Positions 8,584 to 16,930 of a stretch of 64,000 nt of DNA are shown here, in pieces; position 1 is the stretch's first letter; each line of letters begins with the position of its first letter. The stretch covers positions 1 through 64,000 of the forward strand of contig NZ_JAAOCA010000013.1 of the NCBI RefSeq assembly GCF_014694385.1. Reading direction: 5' to 3'. Source of the stretch: Pseudomonas typographi. Lineage in GTDB: Bacteria; Pseudomonadota; Gammaproteobacteria; Pseudomonadales; Pseudomonadaceae. The notes beneath the pieces are model-generated. The model was not told the origin of the DNA. It ran no database searches and was given only the letters and a program-made list of their open reading frames with translations. A program made the translations under genes and the position numbers.

Positions 8584-9777
8584 TCACTGCAGCTCGCGGG
8601 CCCGCGCCGCCCTGGCCACCACCCAGGCCAGCCATAGGCACAGCGAAAAGGCCAGGATCGCCAGGGTGGCCATCAGGTCGATCATCGCCTCGCTGCCCAG
8701 GTGGGCGATCAAATAACCACACGCCAGTGGCGCCAAGGCCTGGGCGATCAGCGCCGGGCGTGCCATGCGCCCCGACACTTCAGCGTAGTCGGCCGGGTTG
8801 ACCACCACCAGCGGCAAGGTGCTCTTGACGATGGCGCGCAAGCCGTTACCAGCGCCATAGCACACCAACCCCCATGCCACCCAGGCGGGGGCGAAGTCCA
8901 CCACCAGCAGGCCCACGGCAGTGAGCCCGCTGGAGAGCAGGGCGGTGGCCATTGGCGCTTGGCGCTTGAACACCAGGTCGCCGATACGGCACAACACCTG
9001 CGCCGGGCCAATCAACGCACCGAGGGCGATGGCCGATGCCAGGCTATGACCGCGTGCTTGCAACACAGTGAGCAGCACGATAGAGATGCAGGTCATCAGC
9101 GCCGCCGCGAGGGCGAACAGCAGGGTCATCGGCCAATAGATGGAGGGCGCCAGCGCCGGGTGGCCGTGCCCGCGCGCGTGGTGGGCCGCCGCGGCAGCCG
9201 GCGGCGCCACCAGGGCATAGCGGTATAGCGGGTAAATGGCCAGCAGTACCACGCCATAGGCGCCGCAGGTCAGGCGCCAGCCCAGGGTGTGGGCCAGCAC
9301 CGCCAGCAATGGCCACATTAACGTGGTACAAAAACCGGAAATCAACGTGACGCCTACGATAATCGGCCGTGCCGCCAGCCCGTGGGTGGCCCCCAGCGAG
9401 GTGAACAGCGCGTCGTACAGCCCACCTGCCATGCCGGCGCCGATCAATGCCCAGGCCAGCAGGAACACCGGCAGGGATGGCGCCACAGCCATCAGCCACA
9501 ACCCGGCGCTGAGAAAAAACCCATGGCTCGCCAGCACCGTGCCGCCGCCGATGCGCGCGATCAGCCGGCCACACAGCGGCGCCAGCAACCCTGCGACCAG
9601 CAACCCGAGGGAGGCGCCGGCCAGCACGCCCTGGCGCGGCCAGCCGGTGTCGGCGACGATAGGGTCGGCCAGCACGCCCAATAAATAGAACGAGCCGCCC
9701 CACGAGAGGATTTGCAGCACCCCGAGCAGGGCAATTTTCAACGCGCTGGGGCGTTCGGCAGGGGTAGCGGTGCTCAA
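8584..9777 (-). CDS. MFS transporter, substrate unknown
   Basis: 397 residues and about 12 hydrophobic segments; no substrate motif recognised. The only good start is TTG 9777 (AAGG seven bases upstream); an in-frame stop lies at 9787-9789 and no ATG is available in the N-terminal region. It is convergent with the nitronate monooxygenase gene, with two bases between the stops. It could be an exporter linked to that enzyme, but the opposite orientation weakens the link. Confidence 0.78.
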   Translation of the reverse strand: MSTATPAERPSALKIALLGVLQILSWGGSFYLLGVLADPIVADTGWPRQGVLAGASLGLLVAGLLAPLCGRLIARIGGGTVLASHGFFLSAGLWLMAVAPSLPVFLLAWALIGAGMAGGLYDALFTSLGATHGLAARPIIVGVTLISGFCTTLMWPLLAVLAHTLGWRLTCGAYGVVLLAIYPLYRYALVAPPAAAAAHHARGHGHPALAPSIYWPMTLLFALAAALMTCISIVLLTVLQARGHSLASAIALGALIGPAQVLCRIGDLVFKRQAPMATALLSSGLTAVGLLVVDFAPAWVAWGLVCYGAGNGLRAIVKSTLPLVVVNPADYAEVSGRMARPALIAQALAPLACGYLIAHLGSEAMIDLMATLAILAFSLCLWLAWVVARAARARELQ

Positions 9778-9930
9778 GCGGGGGCCTTAGCGCGACGGAT
9801 AGTTTGCAAAGTGTAACAACGCTGGGCCACCCTTGGGCGGCGAATAGCGAACGCCATTGGCTTTAGGTTCAGTGTATTGCGCCGTGCTGGCCTGCCGTCG
9901 TCATGGCCGGTAACCTATTCGCCCCGGTGT

Positions 9931-10049
9931 GGTGTTTCAGAAGTTTGCATAAGCATTGCCGTGAGAATGTTACTACGGGCGAGGTGCGGCAACGCAGCCC
10001 GGCGGCACAGGGCATCGTCAAAAAGGCTGCAGCCAGCTTCTGTAACACC
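9931..10049. repeat. Intergenic element, copy A, with 13-bp terminal inverted repeats
   Basis: Begins GGTGTTTCAGAAG (9931-9943) and ends CTTCTGTAACACC (10037-10049): 12 of 13 bases pair as inverted repeats. A related element (copy B) lies at 24519-24667, with matching left ends (GTGGTGTTTCAGA followed by AAGCATTGC) and matching right blocks (GCAACGC, GGCGGCA, CAGCTTCTG). No transposase is inside. It fills much of the 326-base gap before the C-S lyase gene; I see nothing else there. Confidence 0.6.
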
Positions 10050-10103
10050 ATACTAGACGCCCGCAGCATGATGCCGCTGGCCATCGAATAAGCGAGCCAA
10101 TCC

Positions 10104-11252
10104 ATGAACGCGCTTTTTGACACCGTATTGCCCCGTGCCAGCACCGACAGCAGTAAATGGAGTGCCTACCCGGCCGATGTGCTGCCCATGTGGGTGGCAG
10201 ATATGGACTTCGCTGCCGCCCCGGTGATCATCGATGGTATCCGTGAACGCCTGGGCCACCCCGCGCTGGGGTACGCCACCGCCACCGCAGCCTGGCGCGC
10301 CGACGTTGTCGCCTACCTGCAGCGCCGCTACGGCTGGGTGGTCAGCGAGGCCGCGTTGGTGCCGTTGCCCGGCGTGGTGCCGGGCTGCAATATGGCGCTC
10401 GGGGCCCTGGCACCAGCCGATAAACCGGTGGTGGTGAAGGTGCCCAACTACCCGCCCTTACGTGCCGCCGCGGCCCATTGGGGTTTGGAACAGCGCGTGG
10501 TCACCCTTGAGGCTGACGCCAGCGGCCAATGGCACTGCGACCCCGATACGCTCGCCGGTGCCCTACACGGTGCCGGCGTGTTGTTGCTGTCCAACCCGCA
10601 CAACCCAGTGGGCAAGGCCTACAGCCGCGAGGAGCTGCTGCAATTGGCCCAGGTTTGCGAACAGCAGGGTGTGTTGGTCATCAGCGATGAAATCCACGCC
10701 GACCTGCTGTTCGAGGGCCGCCGGCACGTACCGATCGCCAGCCTTGGCCCTGAAATCGCCGCACGCACCATCACCCTGATGTCGGCGAGCAAGGCCTACA
10801 ACATTGCCGGGCTCAAAACCGCTTTCGCGGTGATCACCGACCCGGAACTGCGGCGGCGCTTCCAGCAGGGTCACAAGGGCATGGTCGACAGCGTCAACGT
10901 GCTAGGCCTGGAGGCCACCCGCATCGCCTTTAGCCAGGCAGAACCTTGGCTGGAGCAACTGCTCGGTTATTTGCAGGGCAACCGCGACTGGCTGGCCGCT
11001 ACCCTGGCCGAGCGCGCGCCGGCGATACGCATGCACCTGCCGCAGGCCACCTACCTGGCCTGGCTCGACTGCCGGGGCTTGGGCTTGGATGATCCGCAGC
11101 GGTTCTTCCTCGACAAGGGGCGGGTGGCTTTCAGCGCCGGCACCGATTTCGGCCAGGCCGGGCAGGGCTTCGTACGCTTGAACTTCGGCTGCCCGCGGGC
11201 GCTGCTGCAAGAAGGTGTGGCGCGCATGCTGCAGGCGCTGGAGGGTGCGTAA
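10104..11252 (+). CDS. MalY/PatB-type aminotransferase-fold cystathionine beta-lyase
   Basis: 382 residues, fold-type I PLP enzyme. MWVADMDF near the N-terminus, the substrate-clamp motif SNPHNPVGK (about 163-171), SDEIHADL with Asp195, and the Schiff-base lysine in SASKAYNIAG (Lys230) are diagnostic of the MalY/PatB group. These enzymes cleave C-S bonds of cystathionine or cysteine conjugates to thiol, pyruvate and ammonia. The gene is monocistronic with a weak ribosome site. It is convergent with the IclR gene 164 bases away, a gap with nothing clear in it. Confidence 0.87.
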   Translation: MNALFDTVLPRASTDSSKWSAYPADVLPMWVADMDFAAAPVIIDGIRERLGHPALGYATATAAWRADVVAYLQRRYGWVVSEAALVPLPGVVPGCNMALGALAPADKPVVVKVPNYPPLRAAAAHWGLEQRVVTLEADASGQWHCDPDTLAGALHGAGVLLLSNPHNPVGKAYSREELLQLAQVCEQQGVLVISDEIHADLLFEGRRHVPIASLGPEIAARTITLMSASKAYNIAGLKTAFAVITDPELRRRFQQGHKGMVDSVNVLGLEATRIAFSQAEPWLEQLLGYLQGNRDWLAATLAERAPAIRMHLPQATYLAWLDCRGLGLDDPQRFFLDKGRVAFSAGTDFGQAGQGFVRLNFGCPRALLQEGVARMLQALEGA

Positions 11253-11416
11253 GCGCACCCGGCGGTAGGCGGCTCTGGCGCAATTTCCGCCAGCCGCGGC
11301 GCGCCATGGCATATGTAGGTGCCGTGCATCGTTCAAGCACGCGCCAGGCTGTGGCATTCGTTACTGCCGAAGCAGGATGGCGCTGCGGCCTTGGTATGGC
11401 AATTCCTGAATGGCAT

Positions 11417-12214
11417 TTATTCATCTGAACGCTGCAAGGGGAACAGCGCCCGCCCAATAAACTGTGCTGTTTGGCTGAGGGCCTCGCCGATGGCTTCAAG
11501 CTGGGGGCGATCGTGCTGGGCGCTGATGGCGATGCCCGACAGCACGAAGCGCGGCTGGCCGTGTTGGTCGGCGACGGCCGCCGAGGCCAGGGACACGCCT
11601 CGGTACAGGTTGCCTTCCTCTACCGCCCAGCCGCGCTCGCGGGCCAAGGCGGCCTCGTGTTGGTAGGTTTCGAAGGTGGGCGGGTTTTCCCAATGCAGGC
11701 GGGCGAAACGCCGGCGCAACTCGCTTTGCGGTAGGTCGCGCAGGGCCGCGATGCAACGCCCGCTGGCGCCGACCAGCTCGGGCAGCCGGGTTTGCAGGCG
11801 CACGTCGACGTGGGCGGCATTCGGCAGGGCCCGGGCGATGGCGGTGATGTGGTTGTCGCCGGTGACCTGCCAGAGGATAACCAAGATGCGGTGGTTGATG
11901 CTCACACGTTCCAGTTCGGGCTGAATAAGGTCGGCGTAACTGTAGCCGATGAAGCTCACCGCCAGTTCCGACAGCCCCAGGCCCAACTGATAGGTTTTGC
12001 GCTGCTCGTCGAAGGCCACCCACTGTTCGTTGGCCAGCGTACGCAAAATGTTGAAGGCGCTGCTGGGGCTTATGCCCGTGCCGCGGGCAATGGCGGCCAC
12101 ACCTTCCGGTGCAGCGCTGCGAGACAGATGGCGCAGGATCTGGATCGCATTGACCACGGCCCCGACGTCCTTGGTTGCGCCTGGCTTGCCACTGCGCGTG
12201 TTCGAATCATCCAT
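11417..12214 (-). CDS. IclR-family transcriptional regulator of the adjacent acyl-CoA operon
   Basis: 265 residues. The N-terminal winged helix (about 20-80: NAIQILRHLSRS, then AAIARGTGISPSSAFNILRTL) precedes the IclR effector domain (about 95-255: ISAQHDRPQLEAIGEAL at the C-terminal end). It is transcribed divergently from the operon starting at 12360, the classical arrangement for an IclR regulator of a catabolic operon. The effector is probably the substrate or a CoA thioester. From memory it corresponds in position to PA1015 of P. aeruginosa. Confidence 0.9.
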   Translation of the reverse strand: MDDSNTRSGKPGATKDVGAVVNAIQILRHLSRSAAPEGVAAIARGTGISPSSAFNILRTLANEQWVAFDEQRKTYQLGLGLSELAVSFIGYSYADLIQPELERVSINHRILVILWQVTGDNHITAIARALPNAAHVDVRLQTRLPELVGASGRCIAALRDLPQSELRRRFARLHWENPPTFETYQHEAALARERGWAVEEGNLYRGVSLASAAVADQHGQPRFVLSGIAISAQHDRPQLEAIGEALSQTAQFIGRALFPLQRSDE

Positions 12215-12359
12215 CGGTATTTTTCACTATAGGGATTGATATTCTGTATTCTGAATGTATGCTGAGTATAGGTTCTGATGCGGCGGCCTGGAAGATACCA
12301 TGCCGACCCCCGCCGGGAACCCACCGCAAACCCTCACAATAACAACCAGGAGGATGCGA
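12215..12359. promoter_or_regulatory. Divergent promoter/operator between the IclR gene and the acyl-CoA operon
   Basis: A possible sigma-70 promoter reads rightwards: TTGATA (12236-12241), 16 bases, TATGCT (12258-12263). The spacer carries a tandem 7-base repeat TATTCTG (12240-12246, 12247-12253) and the palindrome ATTC-T-GAAT (12248-12256), so an IclR protein bound there would cover the promoter. AGGAGG at 12348-12353 is the strong ribosome site for the first gene. Confidence 0.55.
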
Positions 12360-12743
12360 ATGACAGCCATGCACCCGCAGGGCGTCGGCCCCCAGGCCAC
12401 CTACGAGGCATTCCTGCGCGAAGGCCGTTTCATGCTGCAACGTAGCCGCGCCACTGGCCGCCATGTGTTCTACCCCCGGGTGCTCGTGCCCGGCAGCGGC
12501 GAGGCGGATTTGGAATGGGTGCCCGCCAGCGGCTTGGGCACCCTTTACGCCATCACCGTCGACCATGCCCGGGAGGGTGATCGGAACATCATCCTGGTAC
12601 AGCTCGATGAGGGGCCGCGAATGATGGCCTGCCTGGTGGATTGCCTGGCCGCGCCCATCGGCACGCGCCTGAAAGCCGAGGTGCAGGTGCTGGGCGAGCA
12701 TCCCGCCGTGGTGTTCCGCTGCCTCGGCGAGGTACAGCCATGA
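12360..12743 (+). CDS. DUF35 OB-fold protein with a degenerate zinc ribbon
   Basis: 127 residues; ATG 12360 is six bases after AGGAGG. It resembles DUF35 proteins that partner thiolase-fold enzymes: LQRSRATGRHVFYPR, then LEWVPASGLGTLYAITV entering the OB fold. All four rubredoxin-like cysteines are replaced (Ser29 and Thr32 for the first CxxC, Val43 and Ser46 for the second), so no zinc should bind. Its stop overlaps the thiolase start as ATGA, implying coupled translation and a complex. In steroid side-chain degradation a DUF35 domain activates an Ltp2-type aldolase; a similar role here is inference. Confidence 0.83.
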   Translation: MTAMHPQGVGPQATYEAFLREGRFMLQRSRATGRHVFYPRVLVPGSGEADLEWVPASGLGTLYAITVDHAREGDRNIILVQLDEGPRMMACLVDCLAAPIGTRLKAEVQVLGEHPAVVFRCLGEVQP

Positions 12744-13891
12744 GTACCCTACTGCGCGGCCAAACGGCCATCGTTGGCATCGGCCAGGCGGGCATCGGTG
12801 AAGCCCCCGGCTACAGTGCCATGGAGCTGCTCGGCCAAGCCGCCTTGGCCGCCATCGCCGATGCGGGGCTGGCCTTGGCTGACATCGATGGCCTGTTCAC
12901 CGCCACCAGCAGTCACGCTTTTCCCACCCTGTCGGTGGCCGAGTACCTCGGGTTGCGCCCAAGCTTCTTCGACGGCACCAACGTGGGCGGCGCCAGCTTC
13001 GAAATGCATTTGTTGCAGGCCGCGCTGGCGCTGCAAGCGGGGCTGTGTAATGCGGCGCTGATTTGCTACGGCTCGAACCAGCGCAGCGCGGGTGGGCGGC
13101 TAGTGTCGATGAGCGAACCGCAGTGGCATGAGCAGCCGTACCGGCCCAGGCACCCCATCACCGGCTATGCCCTGGCCGCGAGCCGCCACATGCATCAATA
13201 CGGTACCACCCGGGCGATGCTCGCCGAGGTGGCGGTGGCCGCCCGGCAATGGGCGAACCTCAACCCCGACGCCTTCGCCCATGGGCCGTTATCGGTGGAT
13301 GATGTGCTCGCCAGCCGCATGGTCAGCGACCCGCTCAGCCGCGCCGATTGTTGCCTGGTAACCGATGGCGGCGCTGCCTGCGTGATGGTCCGCGCCGAGC
13401 GCGCCCGCGACCTGCCGGCGCCACCGGTGTATTTTTTGGGCGCGGCCGGTGCCCAGTGGCACCGTTCCATCGTGGCCATGCCGGACCTTACCGTGACCGC
13501 CGCCGCCGAAAGTGGCCCGCGCGCCTTGGCCATGGCCGGGGTAGGGCTCGCCGACCTCGACCTGGTGATGCTCTACGACGCCTTCACCATCAACACGCTG
13601 TTGTTTCTCGAAGACCTGGGCTTCTGCCCCAAGGGTGAGGGCGGCCGTTTCGTGCAAGGCGGGCGCATCGCCCCGGGCGGTGCCTTGGCCGTGAACACCA
13701 ACGGCGGCGGCTTGTCGTGCGTGCATCCGGGCATGTATGGGCTGTTCCTGATCCTCGAAGCCGTAACCCAACTGCGCGGCGCCGCTGGCGCGCGGCAGCT
13801 GGCCAAGGCCGAGGTAGCCCTGGTGCACGGCAACGGCGGAACGTTGTCGAGCCAGGTCACCGCCGTGCTTGGCAGTGCCGCGGCCCACTGA
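12740..13891 (+). CDS. Thiolase-superfamily protein (lipid-transfer/Ltp2-like) lacking the N-terminal catalytic cysteine
   Basis: 383 residues. ATG 12740 overlaps the DUF35 stop by four bases. The fold is read from IVGIGQAGIG, the N-half helix NVGGASFEMHL (81-91), LVMLYDAFTINTL, and the C-terminal NTNGGGLSCVHPG and VALVHGNGG. At the position where thiolases carry the acylated cysteine the sequence has Ala85-Ser86, so ordinary thiolysis by a cysteine is unlikely. Ltp2-type aldolases, which also lack it and need a DUF35 partner, do retro-aldol cleavage of beta-hydroxyacyl-CoA. That activity is the best guess. Confidence 0.82.
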   Translation: MSTLLRGQTAIVGIGQAGIGEAPGYSAMELLGQAALAAIADAGLALADIDGLFTATSSHAFPTLSVAEYLGLRPSFFDGTNVGGASFEMHLLQAALALQAGLCNAALICYGSNQRSAGGRLVSMSEPQWHEQPYRPRHPITGYALAASRHMHQYGTTRAMLAEVAVAARQWANLNPDAFAHGPLSVDDVLASRMVSDPLSRADCCLVTDGGAACVMVRAERARDLPAPPVYFLGAAGAQWHRSIVAMPDLTVTAAAESGPRALAMAGVGLADLDLVMLYDAFTINTLLFLEDLGFCPKGEGGRFVQGGRIAPGGALAVNTNGGGLSCVHPGMYGLFLILEAVTQLRGAAGARQLAKAEVALVHGNGGTLSSQVTAVLGSAAAH

Positions 13892-13929
13892 ACCCTTCCT
13901 CTATCCCTTCGCAACCAAGGTGCACCGGC

Positions 13930-16074
13930 ATGACTTCATCTAGCCACCACGCCCCGCCACCCTCCGGGGACCGCTTCGCCAGCCTCACACCCTTGCTGAT
14001 GCCGCGCTCGGTCGCGGTAATCGGCGCCTCCAGTGACCCCACCCGCATCGGTGGGCGCCCCATCGCCTATATGCTTCGGCAGGGCTTCGACGGCCTGCTG
14101 ATGCCGGTGAACCCCAACCGCCAGGAAGTGCAGGGCCTGCCGGCGTGGCCAAGCGTCGAGGCATTGCCCCAGGCCCCCGATACCGCCATCATCGCCGTGC
14201 CCGCCGCGCAGGTGTTGGATACTCTGAGCGCCCTGGGCCGCAAGGGAACCCGCAGCGCCTTGGTGTTTTCCTCAGGTTTCAGTGAAGTGGGCGGCGAGGG
14301 CGAGGCCCTGCAGCAGCGTATCGTCGCCGAGGCCAAGCGCTGGAACCTGCGCCTGCTGGGGCCGAACACCGCCGGGGTATTCAACGCCAATATCGGCTAT
14401 TACGGCAGCTTCGCCTCGGGCTTGGAGCGGGGGTTTCCCTTACCCGGCCGGGTAGGCATCGCCTCGCAGTCGGGCGCCTATGCCGCGCACATGCTGGGTT
14501 TGGCCCGGGCACGCGGCCTGGGCACACCGATCATGGCGTCTACCGGTAACGAAGGCGACATCACCTTGGGCGACGCCATCGGTTGGCTGGTGCAAAGCCC
14601 GGATATCGATGTGGTGGTGGCGTATGCCGAATCGGTGCGCGAGCCGGAAGGCTTCATCGCCGCCCTGGAAGCCGCGCACCGGGCGCGCAAGCCGGTCATT
14701 TTGCAAAAAGTCGGGCGCAGCGCCCTGGGCAAACGGGCGGCGCTGTCCCATACCGCATCCCTGGCCGGTGATGACAACGTGTTCGACGCCCTGTTGGGCG
14801 ATTATGCAGTGGTGCGGGCCAACAGCAGCGCCGAGCTGCTCAACCTGGCCTACACCGCGACCCGGCGGATTTACCCGGTGAGCAACAGCTTGGGGATGGT
14901 CACCATCAGCGGCGGTGCCGGCATCATCGTCAGCGATGCCGCCGAAGAACTGGGCTTGCCGATGCCACCCATGCCCGAGCCAGCCCAAGTGGCGCTAAAG
15001 GAAAAACTTTCGTTCTGCTCGCCCATCAACCCGGTGGACTTCACTGCCCACGTGCTCAACGACCTGGCGTTGGCCGGGTATTTCACCACCCGGCTGATCG
15101 AAGACGGCGGCTACCGCTCGGTCCTGGCCTTTTTCAGCCAGGCCGGCACCGTGCCGTCCATCGCGCCGCGCCTGCTCGCTGAGCTGACGGCGGTAAAGCG
15201 CGCCCACCCGGATCGGCTGTTCGTGATTTCGCTGATCGGCGATGCCACCCAGAACCAACCGTATGAAGACGAAGGCTTCGTGCTGTTCGAAGACCCCACC
15301 CAAGCGGTGGCGGCCATCCATGCCATGGGTCGGCTGGGCGATGCTTTTGCCCGGCCGTTGCCCGTGCGCGAGGCGCAGCCGCCGATCGACCTACCGGCCG
15401 GCCGCTTGAGCGAGGCACAGGCCAAGGCGTTGTTGGCCGAGTTCGACATCGCCGGGGTCGAAGAGCGCGTGCTCGACGATGCAGAGGCGGCGGTGGCTTT
15501 CGCCACCCAGGTCGGCTGGCCGGTGGTGATGAAGATCGCCTCGGCCGACATTGCGCACAAATCGGACATCGGCGGTGTGCTGTTGGGCGTGGCCTCGCCC
15601 GAGGCGGTGCGCGAAGGCTTCGCCACCCTGCTCGAACGCGCCCGCCTGCACGCCCCGGCGGCCAAGGTCGACGGCGTACTGGTGGCGCGCCAGGTGCAGG
15701 GGGCCGTGGAGTGTTTCATGGGTATCCAGCACGACCCGCTGTTTGGCCCCTTCGCGGTGTTTGGCTTGGGCGGCATCTTCGTCGAGGTGCTCAAAGACGT
15801 AACCCTGCGCCGTTGCCCCTTCGGTGAGGCTGAGGCCCTGGCGATGATACGCAGCGTGCGCGGCGCGCCCTTGCTGTTTGGCGCACGTGGGCGGCCACCG
15901 GTGGACGTCCAGGCCCTGGCGCGGATGCTCGCCCGGTTGTCTGAGTTCGCCTGGCGCGCTGGGCCGGGCCTGGCCTCGGTAGACATCAATCCGGTGTTGG
16001 CGCTGCCAGAAGGCCAAGGCGCCTTCGCCGCCGATGCGGTGATCGAAACCTGCGAGGTGCACCATGCCCCTTGA
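13930..16074 (+). CDS. pauA: NDP-forming acyl-CoA synthetase (pimeloyl-CoA synthetase PauA-like)
   Basis: 714 residues, a fusion of both subunits of the ADP-forming acyl-CoA synthetase family. The order is CoA-binding Rossmann domain (about 20-145: RSVAVIGASSDPTRIGGRP), ligase-CoA domains (about 150-460) with the phospho-histidine in ALSHTASLAG (His274), and ATP-grasp domain (about 490-710: VMKIASADIAHKSDIGGV, then SVDINPV). It would activate a carboxylic acid to its CoA thioester as the first step of the operon. Length and context match what I recall of Pseudomonas PauA, but the acid is not proven. The start at ATG 13930 has AAGG ten bases upstream. Confidence 0.84.
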   Translation: MTSSSHHAPPPSGDRFASLTPLLMPRSVAVIGASSDPTRIGGRPIAYMLRQGFDGLLMPVNPNRQEVQGLPAWPSVEALPQAPDTAIIAVPAAQVLDTLSALGRKGTRSALVFSSGFSEVGGEGEALQQRIVAEAKRWNLRLLGPNTAGVFNANIGYYGSFASGLERGFPLPGRVGIASQSGAYAAHMLGLARARGLGTPIMASTGNEGDITLGDAIGWLVQSPDIDVVVAYAESVREPEGFIAALEAAHRARKPVILQKVGRSALGKRAALSHTASLAGDDNVFDALLGDYAVVRANSSAELLNLAYTATRRIYPVSNSLGMVTISGGAGIIVSDAAEELGLPMPPMPEPAQVALKEKLSFCSPINPVDFTAHVLNDLALAGYFTTRLIEDGGYRSVLAFFSQAGTVPSIAPRLLAELTAVKRAHPDRLFVISLIGDATQNQPYEDEGFVLFEDPTQAVAAIHAMGRLGDAFARPLPVREAQPPIDLPAGRLSEAQAKALLAEFDIAGVEERVLDDAEAAVAFATQVGWPVVMKIASADIAHKSDIGGVLLGVASPEAVREGFATLLERARLHAPAAKVDGVLVARQVQGAVECFMGIQHDPLFGPFAVFGLGGIFVEVLKDVTLRRCPFGEAEALAMIRSVRGAPLLFGARGRPPVDVQALARMLARLSEFAWRAGPGLASVDINPVLALPEGQGAFAADAVIETCEVHHAP

Positions 16075-16930
16075 CCCGCAGAAGTTGCTCGCTTACCCGA
16101 TACCCGACGTCCGCCAGGCGCTCACCCGCCGAGACGTGGCCTTTTATGCGCTGTCCGTCGGCCTGGGCCAAAACCCCACCGACCGGCCTGCACTGAACTT
16201 CGTCGACCCGGCGCAAGACTTTCGCATGTTCCCGTTGATGCCCGTGGTGCTTGCCTACCCAGGCTTCTGGCTGGGCAACCCAGACACAGGCGTAGACGCG
16301 CTGCGCCTGGTGCTGGGCGAGCAGCGCGTAACCTGGCGGCGGCCGCTACCGGTGCAGGGCGAGATCATCGGGCGCACTCGGGTGACCTCGATTATCGACA
16401 AGGGCGTGGGCAAGGGCGCCTTGCTCTACAGCGATAAGGAACTGATAAACGCGGCCACTGGCGAATGCATCGCGGTGACCTCCAGCACCACCTTTTTGCG
16501 CGGCGATGGTGGCTGCGGGGCCCCGACGGGCCCGGTACAGCCAGCCCATGCCATACCCGAACGTGCCGCCGACCGGGTAGTCGACTCGCCCACGCGACCC
16601 GAGCAGGCCCTTTATTACCGCCTTAATGGGGACGATAACCCCCTGCATGCCGACCCAGCGTTTGCCCGCCGCGCCGGCTTCGAAAGGCCCATCCTGCATG
16701 GCCTGTGCACGCTGGGCGTGGCCTTCCATGCGGTGTTCCGCGAGCTTGCCGATTACCGCAGCGAGCTACTGCGGGCCATGCAGGTGCGCTTTTCGGCGCC
16801 GGTTTACCCCGGCGAAACCCTGCGCACCGAGATCTGGAGCGATGGCTCGTTCCGTACACGGGTACTGGAGCGGGACCAAGTGGTGCTTAACAACGGCCGG
16901 CTGACCTTGGCCGGGCAGGAGGGTGCTTGA
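16064..16930 (+). CDS. MaoC-like enoyl-CoA hydratase with double hot-dog fold
   Basis: 288 residues; overlaps the synthetase by 11 bases. The N-terminal half (about 1-140) is a FAS1-type dehydratase-like hot-dog. The C-terminal half (about 165-285) carries the hydratase-2 motif NGDDNPLHADPAFA, then GFERPILHGLCTLG, with the catalytic Asp and His. It should hydrate a trans-2-enoyl-CoA to a 3-hydroxyacyl-CoA. With a crotonase also present, the two may act on different stereochemistry or successive intermediates. From memory this is the PA1018 position. Confidence 0.86.
   Translation: MPLDPQKLLAYPIPDVRQALTRRDVAFYALSVGLGQNPTDRPALNFVDPAQDFRMFPLMPVVLAYPGFWLGNPDTGVDALRLVLGEQRVTWRRPLPVQGEIIGRTRVTSIIDKGVGKGALLYSDKELINAATGECIAVTSSTTFLRGDGGCGAPTGPVQPAHAIPERAADRVVDSPTRPEQALYYRLNGDDNPLHADPAFARRAGFERPILHGLCTLGVAFHAVFRELADYRSELLRAMQVRFSAPVYPGETLRTEIWSDGSFRTRVLERDQVVLNNGRLTLAGQEGA

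Noticed and set aside
9903..10091. 62-residue plus-strand open frame before the MalY-like gene
   Set aside because: It coincides with intergenic element copy A and has no ribosome site; copy B does not keep the frame.
15111..15989. 292-residue minus-strand open frame
   Set aside because: Antisense to the ATP-grasp part of the acyl-CoA synthetase; rich in Ser, Arg and Pro with no domain.
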